DNA of 64,000 nucleotides from assembly GCF_000521785.1 (NCBI RefSeq), contig NZ_JALZ01000008.1, positions 1 to 64,000 on the forward strand, written 5' to 3'. Position numbers and translations under genes: made by a program. The stretch's first letter is position 1. Each line of letters opens with the position of its first letter. This document shows positions 39,028 to 47,284 of the stretch, piece by piece. The notes below the pieces were generated by a model. The model did not search any database and was not told the DNA's origin. It saw nothing but the letters and a program-made list of their open reading frames with translations. The stretch comes from Roseivivax halodurans JCM 10272. Its GTDB lineage: Bacteria; Pseudomonadota; Alphaproteobacteria; Rhodobacterales; Rhodobacteraceae.

Positions 39028-39591
39028 TCAGGCGCGCTCGGAATATTCCATCGTCTCGGTGTTCACGATGATGTCCTCGTCCTGCCCGACGAAGGGCGGA
39101 ACCTGGACCTTGATGCCGTTGTCGAGAATCGCGGGCTTGAACGAGTTCGCCGCCGTCTGCCCCTTCACCACCGGCTCGGTCTCGGCGATGCGGCAGGTCA
39201 CCTTCTGCGGCAGGGTCGCGTTCAGCGCCTCGTTCTCGTAGAATTCGACGACAATGGTCATGCCGTCCTGCAGGAAGGCGCGGCGCTCACCGAGAAGCTC
39301 GGCATCCACGGTGACCTGATCAAAGGTCTCGGCGTCCATGAATGTGAGCTGGCCATCAGCCTCGAACAGGAACTGCATGTCCCGCTGCTCGAGCCGCACC
39401 TTCTCGACCTTGTCGGCCGAGCGGAAGCGCTCGTTCAGCTTGGAGCCGTTGCGGAGGTTCCTCAGTTCGCATTGCGCGAAGGCCCCACCCTTGCCGGGTT
39501 TGACATGGTCCACCTTGACCGCGGCCCAGAGGCCGCCGTTGTGCTCGAGGACGTTGCCGGGGCGGATTTCGTTACCGTTGATCTTGGGCAT
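39028..39591 (-). CDS. efp: Elongation factor P
   Basis: 187-residue EF-P that helps ribosomes through polyproline stretches. The loop that is modified in many bacteria reads [12 protein letters not shown], with Lys34 at the modification position. The C-terminal OB domain ends in the YLP-type region ([20 protein letters not shown]). ATG at 39591 ([10 protein letters not shown]) is the standard start. No dedicated modification gene (epmA/epmB) is nearby. Confidence 0.97.
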   Translation of the reverse strand: MPKINGNEIRPGNVLEHNGGLWAAVKVDHVKPGKGGAFAQCELRNLRNGSKLNERFRSADKVEKVRLEQRDMQFLFEADGQLTFMDAETFDQVTVDAELLGERRAFLQDGMTIVVEFYENEALNATLPQKVTCRIAETEPVVKGQTAANSFKPAILDNGIKVQVPPFVGQDEDIIVNTETMEYSERA

Positions 39592-39635
39592 GTGTCGAAA
39601 AGGTGGCCATGTGTTGATCCGAATACGAGACCGCC

Positions 39636-39662
39636 TATATATCCTGCTCAGTGGCCCTGCAA
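39636..39662 (-). promoter_or_regulatory. Possible sigma-70 promoter of efp
   Basis: On the minus strand a TATATA (39641 down to 39636) lies 15 bases after TTGCAG (39662 down to 39657), about 45 bases before the efp ATG. The gap is slightly short, so this is tentative. Confidence 0.3.
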
Positions 39663-39810
39663 GCTTACCAGATATCGTGTCGGTTCGGCGTTAAGCCATG
39701 CGTTCGACGCAGGGGAGCCATGCACCTCCGGGCTATGCGAATCGAACTGAATACACCATAACGCCCCTCACGCCCGGAATTACAAGACCAATAAAGCAAG
39801 GACGCACTTC

Positions 39811-40140
39811 ATGCGAGATTTCGTGGATGGGACGGCGTTCAACGCCGAACAAGGCAATCGTGCCCGCAAGCTGTTCGCTGCCGTTGTTCTCGCCGCTCTC
39901 GACGACGCCATTGCCGACGACAAGAAGTACGGCAACGGCCCTGACCAGATCGCTCGCTGGGCGCGCTCGCGCGACGGTCGCGAAGTCCTGACCTGTGCCG
40001 GCATCGACCCCACCGAGCGGGTCGTGGAAGGCCTGATGGAATTCGTCTCCAAAGGCGTCCGCACCTCCGTCGCGCTGTCGCGCGAGGAGAGCGAGCGTCG
40101 CAGCGCAGCACTCCTGGCAGAGGCGGCCGAGGCCGCCTGA
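39811..40140 (+). CDS. Small conserved protein (DUF6280-like)
   Basis: 109-residue acidic cytoplasmic protein (starts MRDFVDGTAFNAEQGNRARK). It is mostly helical, with AALDDAIADDKKYG and EVLTCAGIDPTERVVEG. I associate it with a small Rhodobacterales family (DUF6280), on memory of similar sequences only. Clear intrinsic terminator follows. Function unknown. Confidence 0.68.
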   Translation: MRDFVDGTAFNAEQGNRARKLFAAVVLAALDDAIADDKKYGNGPDQIARWARSRDGREVLTCAGIDPTERVVEGLMEFVSKGVRTSVALSREESERRSAALLAEAAEAA

Positions 40141-40173
40141 GCCGATCAATCCGGTATGTCCCGGTAGGAAATG

Positions 40174-40199
40174 GCGCGCTCTCTGGGGCGCGCTTTTTT
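40174..40199 (+). terminator. Intrinsic terminator after the small conserved gene
   Basis: GCGCGC (40174-40179) pairs with GCGCGC (40188-40193) across an eight-base loop and is followed by six T. It lies 34 bases past the stop. Confidence 0.85.
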
Positions 40200-40242
40200 C
40201 TTGTCTCTTCAGTGTGTCAGCAGGCGGCCTTGAACCAAGGCC

Positions 40243-41049
40243 TCAATCGACGTCCCGTGTCGCCAGAGCGCGCTCGATCTCGCGCCGGACAAGCTTGCGG
40301 AGATTGCGCGTGACGCGCTCTCCAAGAGCGCCCTGCAGTTCCTCACGTACGACCTCGGCTATCAGTTGGCGCAGCGCCTCCTCGTCGAGCGTCGCCCCGG
40401 CATGGGTGCCTCCGGTGGTGCCCCCCGTACTGACTTGGTTCGGGGCAGGCTCAGGGACGGCATCCCGGCCATCGTCTGCCTGCAAGACAATCGCCTCCAG
40501 TTCGGCGAGCTTGTCCTCGAGCGCGTGCGAAACACGCGCCTCTTCGACATCTTCACGGGTTTCGTGACCGTGCAATGCATGCAGAGCGACCGCGGTCATC
40601 TCGGCCTCGCTCTCCTGCGGACTGGTGCCCACCCCCTCTTCGGGCGTATTGCCGAAGCCGCCGGGCGCGGGGGACCGGCCGTCGTCACTTGCCCCACCGG
40701 TGGCGGGCGTGACGACGGGCCGCTCGCTTGGGTCGCTTCGAGGAGTTGTCGCCGCAGCTTCGTCAGGTTGCCCCTCCCCCCGGTCTGTACCCGTGTCCAG
40801 GGGCTCACGAGCGGAGCCGGCGGTCTCGTCCCCGGGCAGGATCAGAGGGTTATCGAGCATCATGGGTTTGGGTTCCGACCGCGCCGCATCGTCCCCGATG
40901 CGCTGCTGAGGGGTCAGCACAAGCGCAGGTACCTCTGACGCGCTGGCATCCCCACCTTCACCTGCAGGATCGCGTGTGCCTTCGGAGATCAATCGGCGGA
41001 TCGAGGACAGGACGTCCTCGATCTCCGAGGCTGGTGTATGCTTCTTCAT
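40243..41049 (-). CDS. PopZ-like protein (DUF2497-type ends, disordered middle)
   Basis: 268-residue acidic protein. The N-terminus EIEDVLSSIRRLISEG and the C-terminus LRQLIAEVVREELQGAL with a following RNLRKLVRREIERAL match the two conserved ends of PopZ/DUF2497. Between them lie about 180 Pro/Asp/Glu/Thr-rich residues without predicted fold. In Caulobacter PopZ builds a polar scaffold that anchors the chromosome origin and partners. Orthology here is inferred from the end motifs. It is upstream of nothing on the same strand and downstream of tolC's opposite neighbour, so it appears to be transcribed alone. Confidence 0.7.
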   Translation of the reverse strand: MKKHTPASEIEDVLSSIRRLISEGTRDPAGEGGDASASEVPALVLTPQQRIGDDAARSEPKPMMLDNPLILPGDETAGSAREPLDTGTDRGEGQPDEAAATTPRSDPSERPVVTPATGGASDDGRSPAPGGFGNTPEEGVGTSPQESEAEMTAVALHALHGHETREDVEEARVSHALEDKLAELEAIVLQADDGRDAVPEPAPNQVSTGGTTGGTHAGATLDEEALRQLIAEVVREELQGALGERVTRNLRKLVRREIERALATRDVD

Positions 41050-41120
41050 GTCGGCACCCCGATCAATTCGCGGCGAGCCTAGCTCCGGCAATACATCGGC
41101 ACAACTGGCGCCCGGATAAG

Positions 41121-42554
41121 TTACTGTTTTCCGAGCGCCCTCAGCACGCGGTCGAGCTGCTCGCCCTGCTGGCTACGGACCGGCGCGTCTTTGACCATGT
41201 TGTAGTAGACCGAGGGATCGTAACGCTGCACGGGAAGGTCGAGCTGTTCGACGGTCAGAAGACCCATGGACGAGATCACGTTGTAGGCGGCGATGTACTG
41301 GTCCACCTGCGCCGAGATCAGCAGCGTGCGCGCGTCGAGCAGGTCCTGCTCGGCATCGAGGACGTCGAGCGTGGTCCGCGCGCCGAGCGTCGCCTCCTCG
41401 CGGATTCCCTCGAACGCGATCTGCGCGGCGCGGACCTGATTGTCGCCCGCGGTGATCGAGGATCGCGCCGTTTCGAGCGAGATATAGGCGTTCGCCACGC
41501 CCTGCCGGATCTGACGGGTGACCTGCAGAAGCTGGGCGCGCTGCTGGTCGCGCTGCGCCATCGCCTGACGCACGAGGGAGGACAATTCGCCGCCCTGGTA
41601 GATCGGCCCCGACGCGCCGAGCGAAATCGAGCCTTGCCGGCTGTAGTCGGTGCTGTCGAGGTCGGACTGGTAGCCGACCTGCCCCGACAGATTGACCGTC
41701 GGCTTCATCGCGGCTTCGGCCACGAGGATCTGGAGCTCGGCCACGGTGACGCGGTGCTGCTGCGCGACGATCTCGGGGTGGAGGCGAAGCGCCGTCTGCG
41801 TCGCGGATTGCACATTGGCCGGCACCGTCGGGAGAGATCCCGGAGGCGTCAGATCGCCGGGCCGGCGTCCGACAACCGCGAAGTATTCCTCCTGCGCGCT
41901 CGTCAGGTTCCCCTCTGCGACGGCGAGCTGGCTGCGTGCTTCGGCGAGCCGGGCCTCGGCCAGCGCAACGTCGGTCCGGGTCACTTCGCCAACCTCGAAG
42001 CGGTCCTCGGCGGCCTGAAGCTCCTCCTCGATGAGACGAAGGTTATTGCGCCGAAGGCTCACGGTCTGCCCCGCACGCCGCACTTCCCAGAAGGCGGTGA
42101 CGGCGCGGAGAAGGACCTGCTGCTCGACCGACACGAGACCCTGTCGCGCGGCAAGCACGGACTCCTTCGCAAGGTCGATGCCGGTCCTCGTGCGACCGAA
42201 ATCATAGACCAGGAGCTGGGCCGAAAGTCCTATGGATGCCGTGTTCGAAACCGTCGGATTGGTTGATTGCGTCGTGCCGCCCCCGGGGAGCGGGCTCGTG
42301 GTGGTGGAGCGGGACACCCCGAAATTTCGCGTGACGTCGGCGGTCCAGCTCAGCACCGGCCGCAATTGCGAGATCGCCTGAGCCACGTCCTCGTCCGCAG
42401 CGCGCAGCACCGCACGGTTCTGCTCGAGCAATCCGCTGGTCTCGTACGCTCCAACCATTGCGTCGGCGAGCGTGTCCGCGCTGACGGAACCCGCCAAGAG
42501 CACGGATGCGGCGCATGTCGTGGCGACGAGCCGCTTCAGTCCGGTGAAGGCCAT
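41121..42554 (-). CDS. tolC: TolC-family outer-membrane efflux protein
   Basis: 477-residue type I secretion/efflux channel. A signal peptide (MAFTGLKRLVATTCAASVLL, cut after VSA at residue 26) is followed by two outer-membrane efflux repeats (about 30-240 and 250-460), each with a long helical hairpin. It forms the outer channel for efflux pumps or type I secretion. The methyltransferase gene lies immediately upstream on the same strand with a 42-base gap, so the two are likely co-transcribed. Confidence 0.93.
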   Translation of the reverse strand: MAFTGLKRLVATTCAASVLLAGSVSADTLADAMVGAYETSGLLEQNRAVLRAADEDVAQAISQLRPVLSWTADVTRNFGVSRSTTTSPLPGGGTTQSTNPTVSNTASIGLSAQLLVYDFGRTRTGIDLAKESVLAARQGLVSVEQQVLLRAVTAFWEVRRAGQTVSLRRNNLRLIEEELQAAEDRFEVGEVTRTDVALAEARLAEARSQLAVAEGNLTSAQEEYFAVVGRRPGDLTPPGSLPTVPANVQSATQTALRLHPEIVAQQHRVTVAELQILVAEAAMKPTVNLSGQVGYQSDLDSTDYSRQGSISLGASGPIYQGGELSSLVRQAMAQRDQQRAQLLQVTRQIRQGVANAYISLETARSSITAGDNQVRAAQIAFEGIREEATLGARTTLDVLDAEQDLLDARTLLISAQVDQYIAAYNVISSMGLLTVEQLDLPVQRYDPSVYYNMVKDAPVRSQQGEQLDRVLRALGKQ

Positions 42555-42596
42555 GATGATGTTCCCTGCCCTGTTGGTCGTTCCGCCCGGCTCGGG

Positions 42597-43250
42597 TCAG
42601 AGTGCGAACGACTTCTTTTTCTCGAATCCCGGCAGTACCGGGGCGCCGGCATTGAAGCCGAACCGCCATGTGACGTGGCCATCGAGCTTGTAGCCGATTC
42701 GCGCGACGCCCAGACGATCCTCCTCGAAGACGCAGGCGATGCGGCCGCCGTCCTTGAGCTGATCGATCAATGTCTGCGGCACCTGCTCGACCGCGCCTTC
42801 GACGACGATCGCGTCATAGGGCCCGTGCTCGGGCGCCCCTTCGGCAAGCGGACCGCGATGCAGCACGACGTTGTCGACGCCCTGCTCGGACAGCAGCGTC
42901 TCGGCCTCGGAAGCGAGCGCGTCGTCCTCCTCTACGGCAACGACGGCCTCTGCGATCTCGGCGATGACCGCGGCCGAGTAGCCGTAGCCGCAGCCGATAT
43001 CGAGAACGAGCATATCGCTCGACATTCCCATCCAGTCCAGCATCTTGGAGAAGGTCCGCGGCTCCAGCATGACCCGGCCCGGACCGATCGCCACGTTCTC
43101 GCTGATATAGGCGGCCTCGCTGCGGTCGGACGGAAGATACACTTCCCGTGGGATCTTCAGCATCGCCGCGATGATCGGATACTTCGTGACATCCGCCGGG
43201 CGGACCTGCGTGTCGATCATGTTCTTGCGGCGTTGGGCGTAGTCAGCCAT
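42597..43250 (-). CDS. PCMT-like methyltransferase
   Basis: 217-residue SAM-dependent methyltransferase of the protein-L-isoaspartate methyltransferase type. The SAM motif is VLDIGCGYGYSAAVIAE (about 83-99). Where repair enzymes usually have IGHGQTISQP, this protein has IGPGRVMLEP, so the acceptor loop differs and isoaspartate repair activity is doubtful. ATG at 43250 (MADYAQRRKN). It lies directly upstream of tolC. Confidence 0.85.
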   Translation of the reverse strand: MADYAQRRKNMIDTQVRPADVTKYPIIAAMLKIPREVYLPSDRSEAAYISENVAIGPGRVMLEPRTFSKMLDWMGMSSDMLVLDIGCGYGYSAAVIAEIAEAVVAVEEDDALASEAETLLSEQGVDNVVLHRGPLAEGAPEHGPYDAIVVEGAVEQVPQTLIDQLKDGGRIACVFEEDRLGVARIGYKLDGHVTWRFGFNAGAPVLPGFEKKKSFAL

Positions 43251-43384
43251 CTGCGGAGCCTGTCCAATCGTTCCATTCCCGACACCGCTTCTGCCACATG
43301 GAGACAGTCCCGGCAATGTAGGAGCCGACCGGTGCCGCACCATAGATGTGCGCGGCTGACGCATTTGTGCGCGGCGGGAAACGG

Positions 43385-44500
43385 CTATTCGGGCGTGGAC
43401 AGCTTCCGATCCTGCACCCCGTGGGACCGGCTGGCCGGATCGTCGACCAGCGTCATCACGACCACGATCACGGGAATGGCGACGATCCCGCCGATCGGCC
43501 CCCAGAACCAGATCCCGAAGCAAAGCACAGTGAAGACGAGCAAGGGGTTCAGCGATACGTGCTTGCCGACAAGTGTCGGCGTCACGAATTGCGCCTCGAT
43601 CATGTTTAGGCAGATGAAGCCGAGCGCCGGTGCAAAGCTCATCACACCGTCGAAATTGATGAGACCGGACAGGAGCAGGCCGCAGATCACCGCGGTCGGG
43701 CCGACATAGAGCACGAAGTTCAGGATAGCCGCGCCGGCGCCCCAGACTATCGGGAGCGGCAAGCCGATTGCGACGAGATATGCCGCGAGCGCAGCCCCGA
43801 GCGTGACGTTGATGATCGAAATCGTCACGAAATAACGCGACACCAGATACTCCGCCCGGTGGAAGCGCGCTTTCAGCACACCCGACTCACCGACAGCACT
43901 CAGGCGACGCGCCAGAGCGGCGTAGACCCGGATCCGGGTGACCAGAAAGAAGTAGAGTGTGCCCGCGAAGATCAGGAATTGCCCCAGGATGATCGGAGCG
44001 AGAAAGAGCGCGTCGCTCAGCGTCGGTATCTGGGCAACGCCGTCGCCGCCCTCCTCCGATCCACCACCACCGCCGCCTCCGGCCGCAGCTTCCTGAGCCG
44101 CCCCGAGCGCCTCCTTCATCTCTTCCTGAGCGTTGTCGATCCCCTGAAAGACCCCCTGAAACTGGTAGACAAGAGACCGCAATTCGAGCCGGATCGACGG
44201 CAACTCATCGACGATCCGCCACAGCAGGGGCTCGAGCGCGAAGCCGAGGGCGGCCAGTCCTCCGACAGTGGCGATGAGGATGAGCGTCGCCGCGAAACCG
44301 CCCGGCACGCCCACGCGCTCGAGCGCGTCCATGAGCGGTGCCACGATGATTCCGATGACGATGGCGAGGGTCATGGGCGCAACGAGATCGTGCGCAAGAT
44401 AGAGGACGAAACCGGATGCGATCGTCGCCAAAATGATGAGCGGCACCCGGAGACTGTCCGGGGCCGCCTGAGAATCGGGTCCGCGTCCTCGAAGGGCCAA
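43385..44500 (-). CDS. AI-2E family transporter
   Basis: 371-residue membrane protein with about eight hydrophobic segments and the family end VGKHVSLNPLLVFTVLCFG. The middle cytoplasmic/periplasmic loop has a low-complexity run of glycines around residues 145-152. Family members (YdiK/YhhT/TqsA type) move small molecules or cations, and the substrate is not defined. Start is a TTG at 44500, two bases past the stop of the upstream membrane gene. Confidence 0.87.
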   Translation of the reverse strand: MALRGRGPDSQAAPDSLRVPLIILATIASGFVLYLAHDLVAPMTLAIVIGIIVAPLMDALERVGVPGGFAATLILIATVGGLAALGFALEPLLWRIVDELPSIRLELRSLVYQFQGVFQGIDNAQEEMKEALGAAQEAAAGGGGGGGSEEGGDGVAQIPTLSDALFLAPIILGQFLIFAGTLYFFLVTRIRVYAALARRLSAVGESGVLKARFHRAEYLVSRYFVTISIINVTLGAALAAYLVAIGLPLPIVWGAGAAILNFVLYVGPTAVICGLLLSGLINFDGVMSFAPALGFICLNMIEAQFVTPTLVGKHVSLNPLLVFTVLCFGIWFWGPIGGIVAIPVIVVVMTLVDDPASRSHGVQDRKLSTPE

Positions 44501-44502
44501 GC

Positions 44503-44844
44503 CTATTTGCGCCTTGTCGTGCGGCCAGCACTCACACCAACGAGAAAGCCCTCGATGAGCTGGACCAGAGCCGGCGCTGTCGCCGCTCTAGGCGCTGCGA
44601 CCGGCGCGACGTGCAACCGAGACACAAGCTTTCCGATGCCCATCGCGATGAGCCCTACCGCCACGAAACCGCAGCCCAGCACGGTCGCGGCGAACCGCGG
44701 GTCGCGAAGCTCGGACAGCACCATCCAGAGTGCGGCGGCGAGAAAGCACATGCCGATCAGCACAAATATGAGCCCGGCCATCGAATAAACGGCTCCCCGC
44801 ACCTTCCGGCGCATGAGAGCCTCGTAATACGCAAAAATGGCCAT
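44503..44844 (-). CDS. Small holin-like membrane protein
   Basis: 113-residue protein with two hydrophobic segments (about 21-43 and 52-74) and a basic C-terminus (ending AGRTTRRK). The layout resembles the phage holin/YqjE-type family that sits beside YqjD proteins. There is no phage context, so it is a host envelope protein. It lies between the YqjD-like gene (two-base gap) and the AI-2E gene. Confidence 0.7.
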   Translation of the reverse strand: MAIFAYYEALMRRKVRGAVYSMAGLIFVLIGMCFLAAALWMVLSELRDPRFAATVLGCGFVAVGLIAMGIGKLVSRLHVAPVAAPRAATAPALVQLIEGFLVGVSAGRTTRRK

Positions 44845-44845
44845 C

Positions 44846-45193
44846 TTACTTGCGGCTGGTCAGCAGTCCCGCGAGGAACCCCGCTGCGACGGCAATGCCA
44901 AGCGCCGTGCCCGGCTGGCGGCGGATCGCCTCCAGAAGCTCGTCCTGGGTCTCGTGCGCCTTCGTCTGCACGTCGTGCCAGCGCGCCTCACCTTCCTGCC
45001 GGACCTTGCCCATGCGCTCGCGCGCGGCGGCCAAGGTTTCGTCCTTACGACGGACTCCGATCTCGCCGAGCAGTTCGGTGATGTTCGCAAGGTCCTGACG
45101 CAGGACGGAAACCTGATCCGCCAGCGCGTCGCTGTCGCGTCCTGCGGCCTTGTTCGCCTGCGCTTCGATGTCTTTTAGCTGTGTCTCGGCCAT
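44846..45193 (-). CDS. YqjD/ElaB-like (DUF883) protein
   Basis: 115-residue protein. A long charged amphipathic helix (residues 5-88) is followed by a C-terminal hydrophobic segment (LGIAVAAGFLAGLLTS), the DUF883/YqjD layout. In E. coli YqjD binds ribosomes and the inner membrane in stationary phase. ATG at 45193 (MAETQLKD). First gene of a three-gene operon with the holin-like and AI-2E genes. Confidence 0.82.
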   Translation of the reverse strand: MAETQLKDIEAQANKAAGRDSDALADQVSVLRQDLANITELLGEIGVRRKDETLAAARERMGKVRQEGEARWHDVQTKAHETQDELLEAIRRQPGTALGIAVAAGFLAGLLTSRK

Positions 45194-45315
45194 GATGATC
45201 CCCGGAAGCTTGATGTTCAGGAAGAAACTGCACCGCGGCGACAAAGTTCCCCTTCGCAGCGAGACGAAATCGGCTTGACCAGCCCGGCCCGAAGTCCTAA
45301 CCCCTTCCGCACTTC

Positions 45316-45389
45316 GGCGAGTTGGCGGAGTGGTTACGCAGCGGATTGCAAATCCGTGTACACCGGTTCGATTCCGGTACTCGCCTCCA
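45316..45389 (+). tRNA. tRNA-Cys (GCA)
   Basis: 74-base cloverleaf including CCA. Acceptor arm GGCGAGT pairs with ACTCGCC, discriminator T, encoded CCA. The anticodon loop is TTGCAAA (GCA), the T arm CCGGTTCGATTCCGG. All arms are complete. Confidence 0.96.
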
Positions 45390-45628
45390 AACTCATCTGT
45401 GGCCCTATTTTACTGATTTTGTTAGCCATTTCAGCCAGAGCGGCCCTGCGACGTACATTACGGCTGACACTATGGACCATGTCCCCGCCACCAAGTGAAC
45501 TAAACTGGCACCCAGCGAACATCAGCCTCCGAGTTGGCAGGTACTAAGTTGTGATAACGGTACCGAAACCGGCGAATAGCCCCGTGTCCTGTGGCCGCCT
45601 TCTCCGCTAATTTTGAAGCGAGGAGGCC
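45390..45628. other. Gene-poor AT-rich stretch between tRNA-Cys and the IS remnant
   Basis: 239 bases without a credible gene. The first 60 bases are AT-rich. The stretch probably holds the left end of the IS remnant, but I could not identify an inverted repeat. A short minus-strand frame here looks like noise. Confidence 0.4.
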
Positions 45629-46070
45629 ATGATGAGCAGCAGCAGGTTCAGCGACGCGTTCAAGGGAGACGCCGTCGCGCAGATCACCGAGCGGGGCTAC
45701 CCGGTCAGGGAAGTGTCGGGCCGACTCCAGGTCAGCCCGCATTCGCTCTACGCTTGGAAGAAGAAGTTCGCGACGGCTTCGCCGGGAGAGGCTGAGAAGG
45801 GCTCCGAGATCCGGCGCCTGAAGAGGGAGCGGGCGCGGGTCTCGGAGGTGCGTGACATCCTAAACCGGGGAGGATCGGGAAACGGTCCGGGGGAACCGTT
45901 TCCTCGACGAAGGGCTCCACCGTTGTCCGCCATCGGTCCGAGGACAATGGCGAGCGCGTATTTCGTCAGGGATGCAAAGTGAGATAGGCGTTCGTGGCCG
46001 AGCATCGCGGGCAGTTCTCCGTCCGGGAGATGTGCCGGTGTCTGCGCATCCACCCCGCGCGACCTGAACC
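45629..46070 (+). mobile_element. Remnant of an IS3-family insertion sequence
   Basis: The frame begins with an IS3-type OrfA: RFSDAFKGDAVAQITERG, PVREVSGRLQVSPHSLYAWK and SEIRRLKRERARVSEVRDIL (leucine-zipper part). After about 80 foreign bases the usual continuation AYFVRDAK returns in frame and stops at 45980. One base later in another frame a piece of OrfB follows (AFVAEHRGQFSVREMCRCLR) to about 46050, including a TAG at the Tyr position. The catalytic DDE part is absent. It is therefore dead. The remnant lies between tRNA-Cys and tRNA-Gln. Confidence 0.82.
45866..45946. repeat. Hairpin-rich insert within the IS remnant
   Basis: About 80 bases interrupt the transposase reading frame without shifting it. 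Two hairpins fill it: GGAAACGGT (45878-45886) with ACCGTTTCC (45895-45903), and TTGTCC (45923-45928) with GGACAA (45942-45947), the second extended to nine pairs by one wobble. No terminal repeats are evident. Confidence 0.5.
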
Positions 46071-46147
46071 ACCAAGACGTGGGGACCGGAGACTGAACGC
46101 CTAATAAACGAATATCCCATTGGAAGGGATGTATCTTTTCGGGATCA

Positions 46148-46222
46148 TGGCTGGGGTGGTAGGATTCGAACCTACGGTACACGGTACCAAAAACCGCTGC
46201 CTTACCGCTTGGCTACACCCCA
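46148..46222 (-). tRNA. tRNA-Gln (TTG)
   Basis: 75 bases including encoded CCA (46148-46150). Acceptor arm TGGGGTG pairs with ACCCCAG-type 3' arm; the anticodon loop is TTTTGGT (TTG). The T arm is GGTTCGAATCC. All arms are complete. Confidence 0.95.
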
Positions 46223-46288
46223 ACTGGCGGGCTATCTACGCTGGTCGTCGGAAGGGATCAAGAGGGCGGATGGGAAAAATGAGGCACC

Positions 46289-47284
46289 TTACGAGGCGTC
46301 GCGCTTCGTCCCGATGAAGGCATTACCCGGCGCGAGAGCGACGCGCGCGCGGCCGTCTCCCTTCGCCGCGTAGAGCGCAGCGTCTGCGGCGTCGACGACC
46401 GAGCGGCTTTCCGCACCCGGCACGCCGCCCCCATAAGCGATGCCCAAACTTGCGGAAACGGAGAGAGATGTGCCGCGGAACTGAATGGGGGTCTCGATCT
46501 GCCGGATGAGCCGCTTGCCGGCCGCGATAAGCTCGTCGGGCCCAGGCGGATCGGGAAGGATCAGCAGAAACTCGTCGCCGCCGAGACGCGCGGCCGTGTC
46601 CCCGAGCCGCGTGCACCGACCGAGGTGACCGGCAACGATGCGAAGCACACGGTCTCCGGCGGCATGCCCCTCGCCGTCGTTCACGAGCTTGAACCGGTCG
46701 AGGTCGATCTGGATCACGGCAAAGGGCACCCCGGTCGCGGAGAGACGGTCGAGCTCCTCCTCCGCGCCGCGGCGGTTCAGCAGGTTGGTGAGCGGATCGG
46801 TCTTGGCACGCGCCTCGGCAGCCAGCCGCGCCGATTGGAACCGGTTGTTGAGGCGGATCGCCGATTCCATCGCAGCCGACTTCGATTCAATCAGAAAGAG
46901 AAGCTCCACCGTCTGGTCGGTCGGGGGAAAATCGGCCCCGGTGAGCGTGTGATGCCGCAATGCCTCGGCCACGGAGATGCCGAACGACAGATCAAGTACC
47001 CCGCCTCCCGCGCCATCGGGAACGGCGTGGCCCACAAAGATTGTTCCCGGGCGATGGCGAAGGCGAAGACGCAATCCCCGCGAGGAGTGCCTGATGAGGT
47101 CCGCGACGCTGCCGATCCCCCGCGGACGCAGCGGCTCGAAGAGCTCAAGGAGCTGATGCTCCTGCGGATCACGCGGCGCGAGCAGTTTTCTGAGCGTCGG
47201 ACCTGACCTTCGGATCGCGCCGTCCCTGTCGAACCACAGATGCATCGGACGCAGCGCATCGAGCATCTCGGGGGTGAGCGTCAT
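46289..47284 (-). CDS. Diguanylate cyclase partner of H-NOX (HNOBA-GGDEF)
   Basis: 331-residue protein. The N-terminal 165 residues are an H-NOX-associated (HNOBA) PAS-like domain, with a coiled linker (SAAMESAIRLNNRFQSARLA). A GGDEF domain follows (from about 170, DPLTNLLNRRG), with active site RLGGDEFLLIL intact and an RLGD inhibitory site five residues before it. It should make cyclic di-GMP. Its ATG overlaps the H-NOX stop by four bases; a second ATG three codons upstream is possible. No EAL domain is present. Confidence 0.9.
   Translation of the reverse strand: MTLTPEMLDALRPMHLWFDRDGAIRRSGPTLRKLLAPRDPQEHQLLELFEPLRPRGIGSVADLIRHSSRGLRLRLRHRPGTIFVGHAVPDGAGGGVLDLSFGISVAEALRHHTLTGADFPPTDQTVELLFLIESKSAAMESAIRLNNRFQSARLAAEARAKTDPLTNLLNRRGAEEELDRLSATGVPFAVIQIDLDRFKLVNDGEGHAAGDRVLRIVAGHLGRCTRLGDTAARLGGDEFLLILPDPPGPDELIAAGKRLIRQIETPIQFRGTSLSVSASLGIAYGGGVPGAESRSVVDAADAALYAAKGDGRARVALAPGNAFIGTKRDAS

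Noticed and set aside
40728-42266. 512-codon plus-strand frame over tolC
   Set aside because: Shadow of tolC; repetitive Arg/His/Leu content without motifs.
44503-45193. Holin-like gene taken as a sign of a prophage
   Set aside because: Its neighbours are a YqjD-type protein and an AI-2E transporter, with no phage structural, lysis or integrase genes nearby.
45629-45982. Functional small transposase gene
   Set aside because: Only the OrfA part is present, with a foreign insert and a shifted remnant of OrfB. No catalytic DDE region remains.
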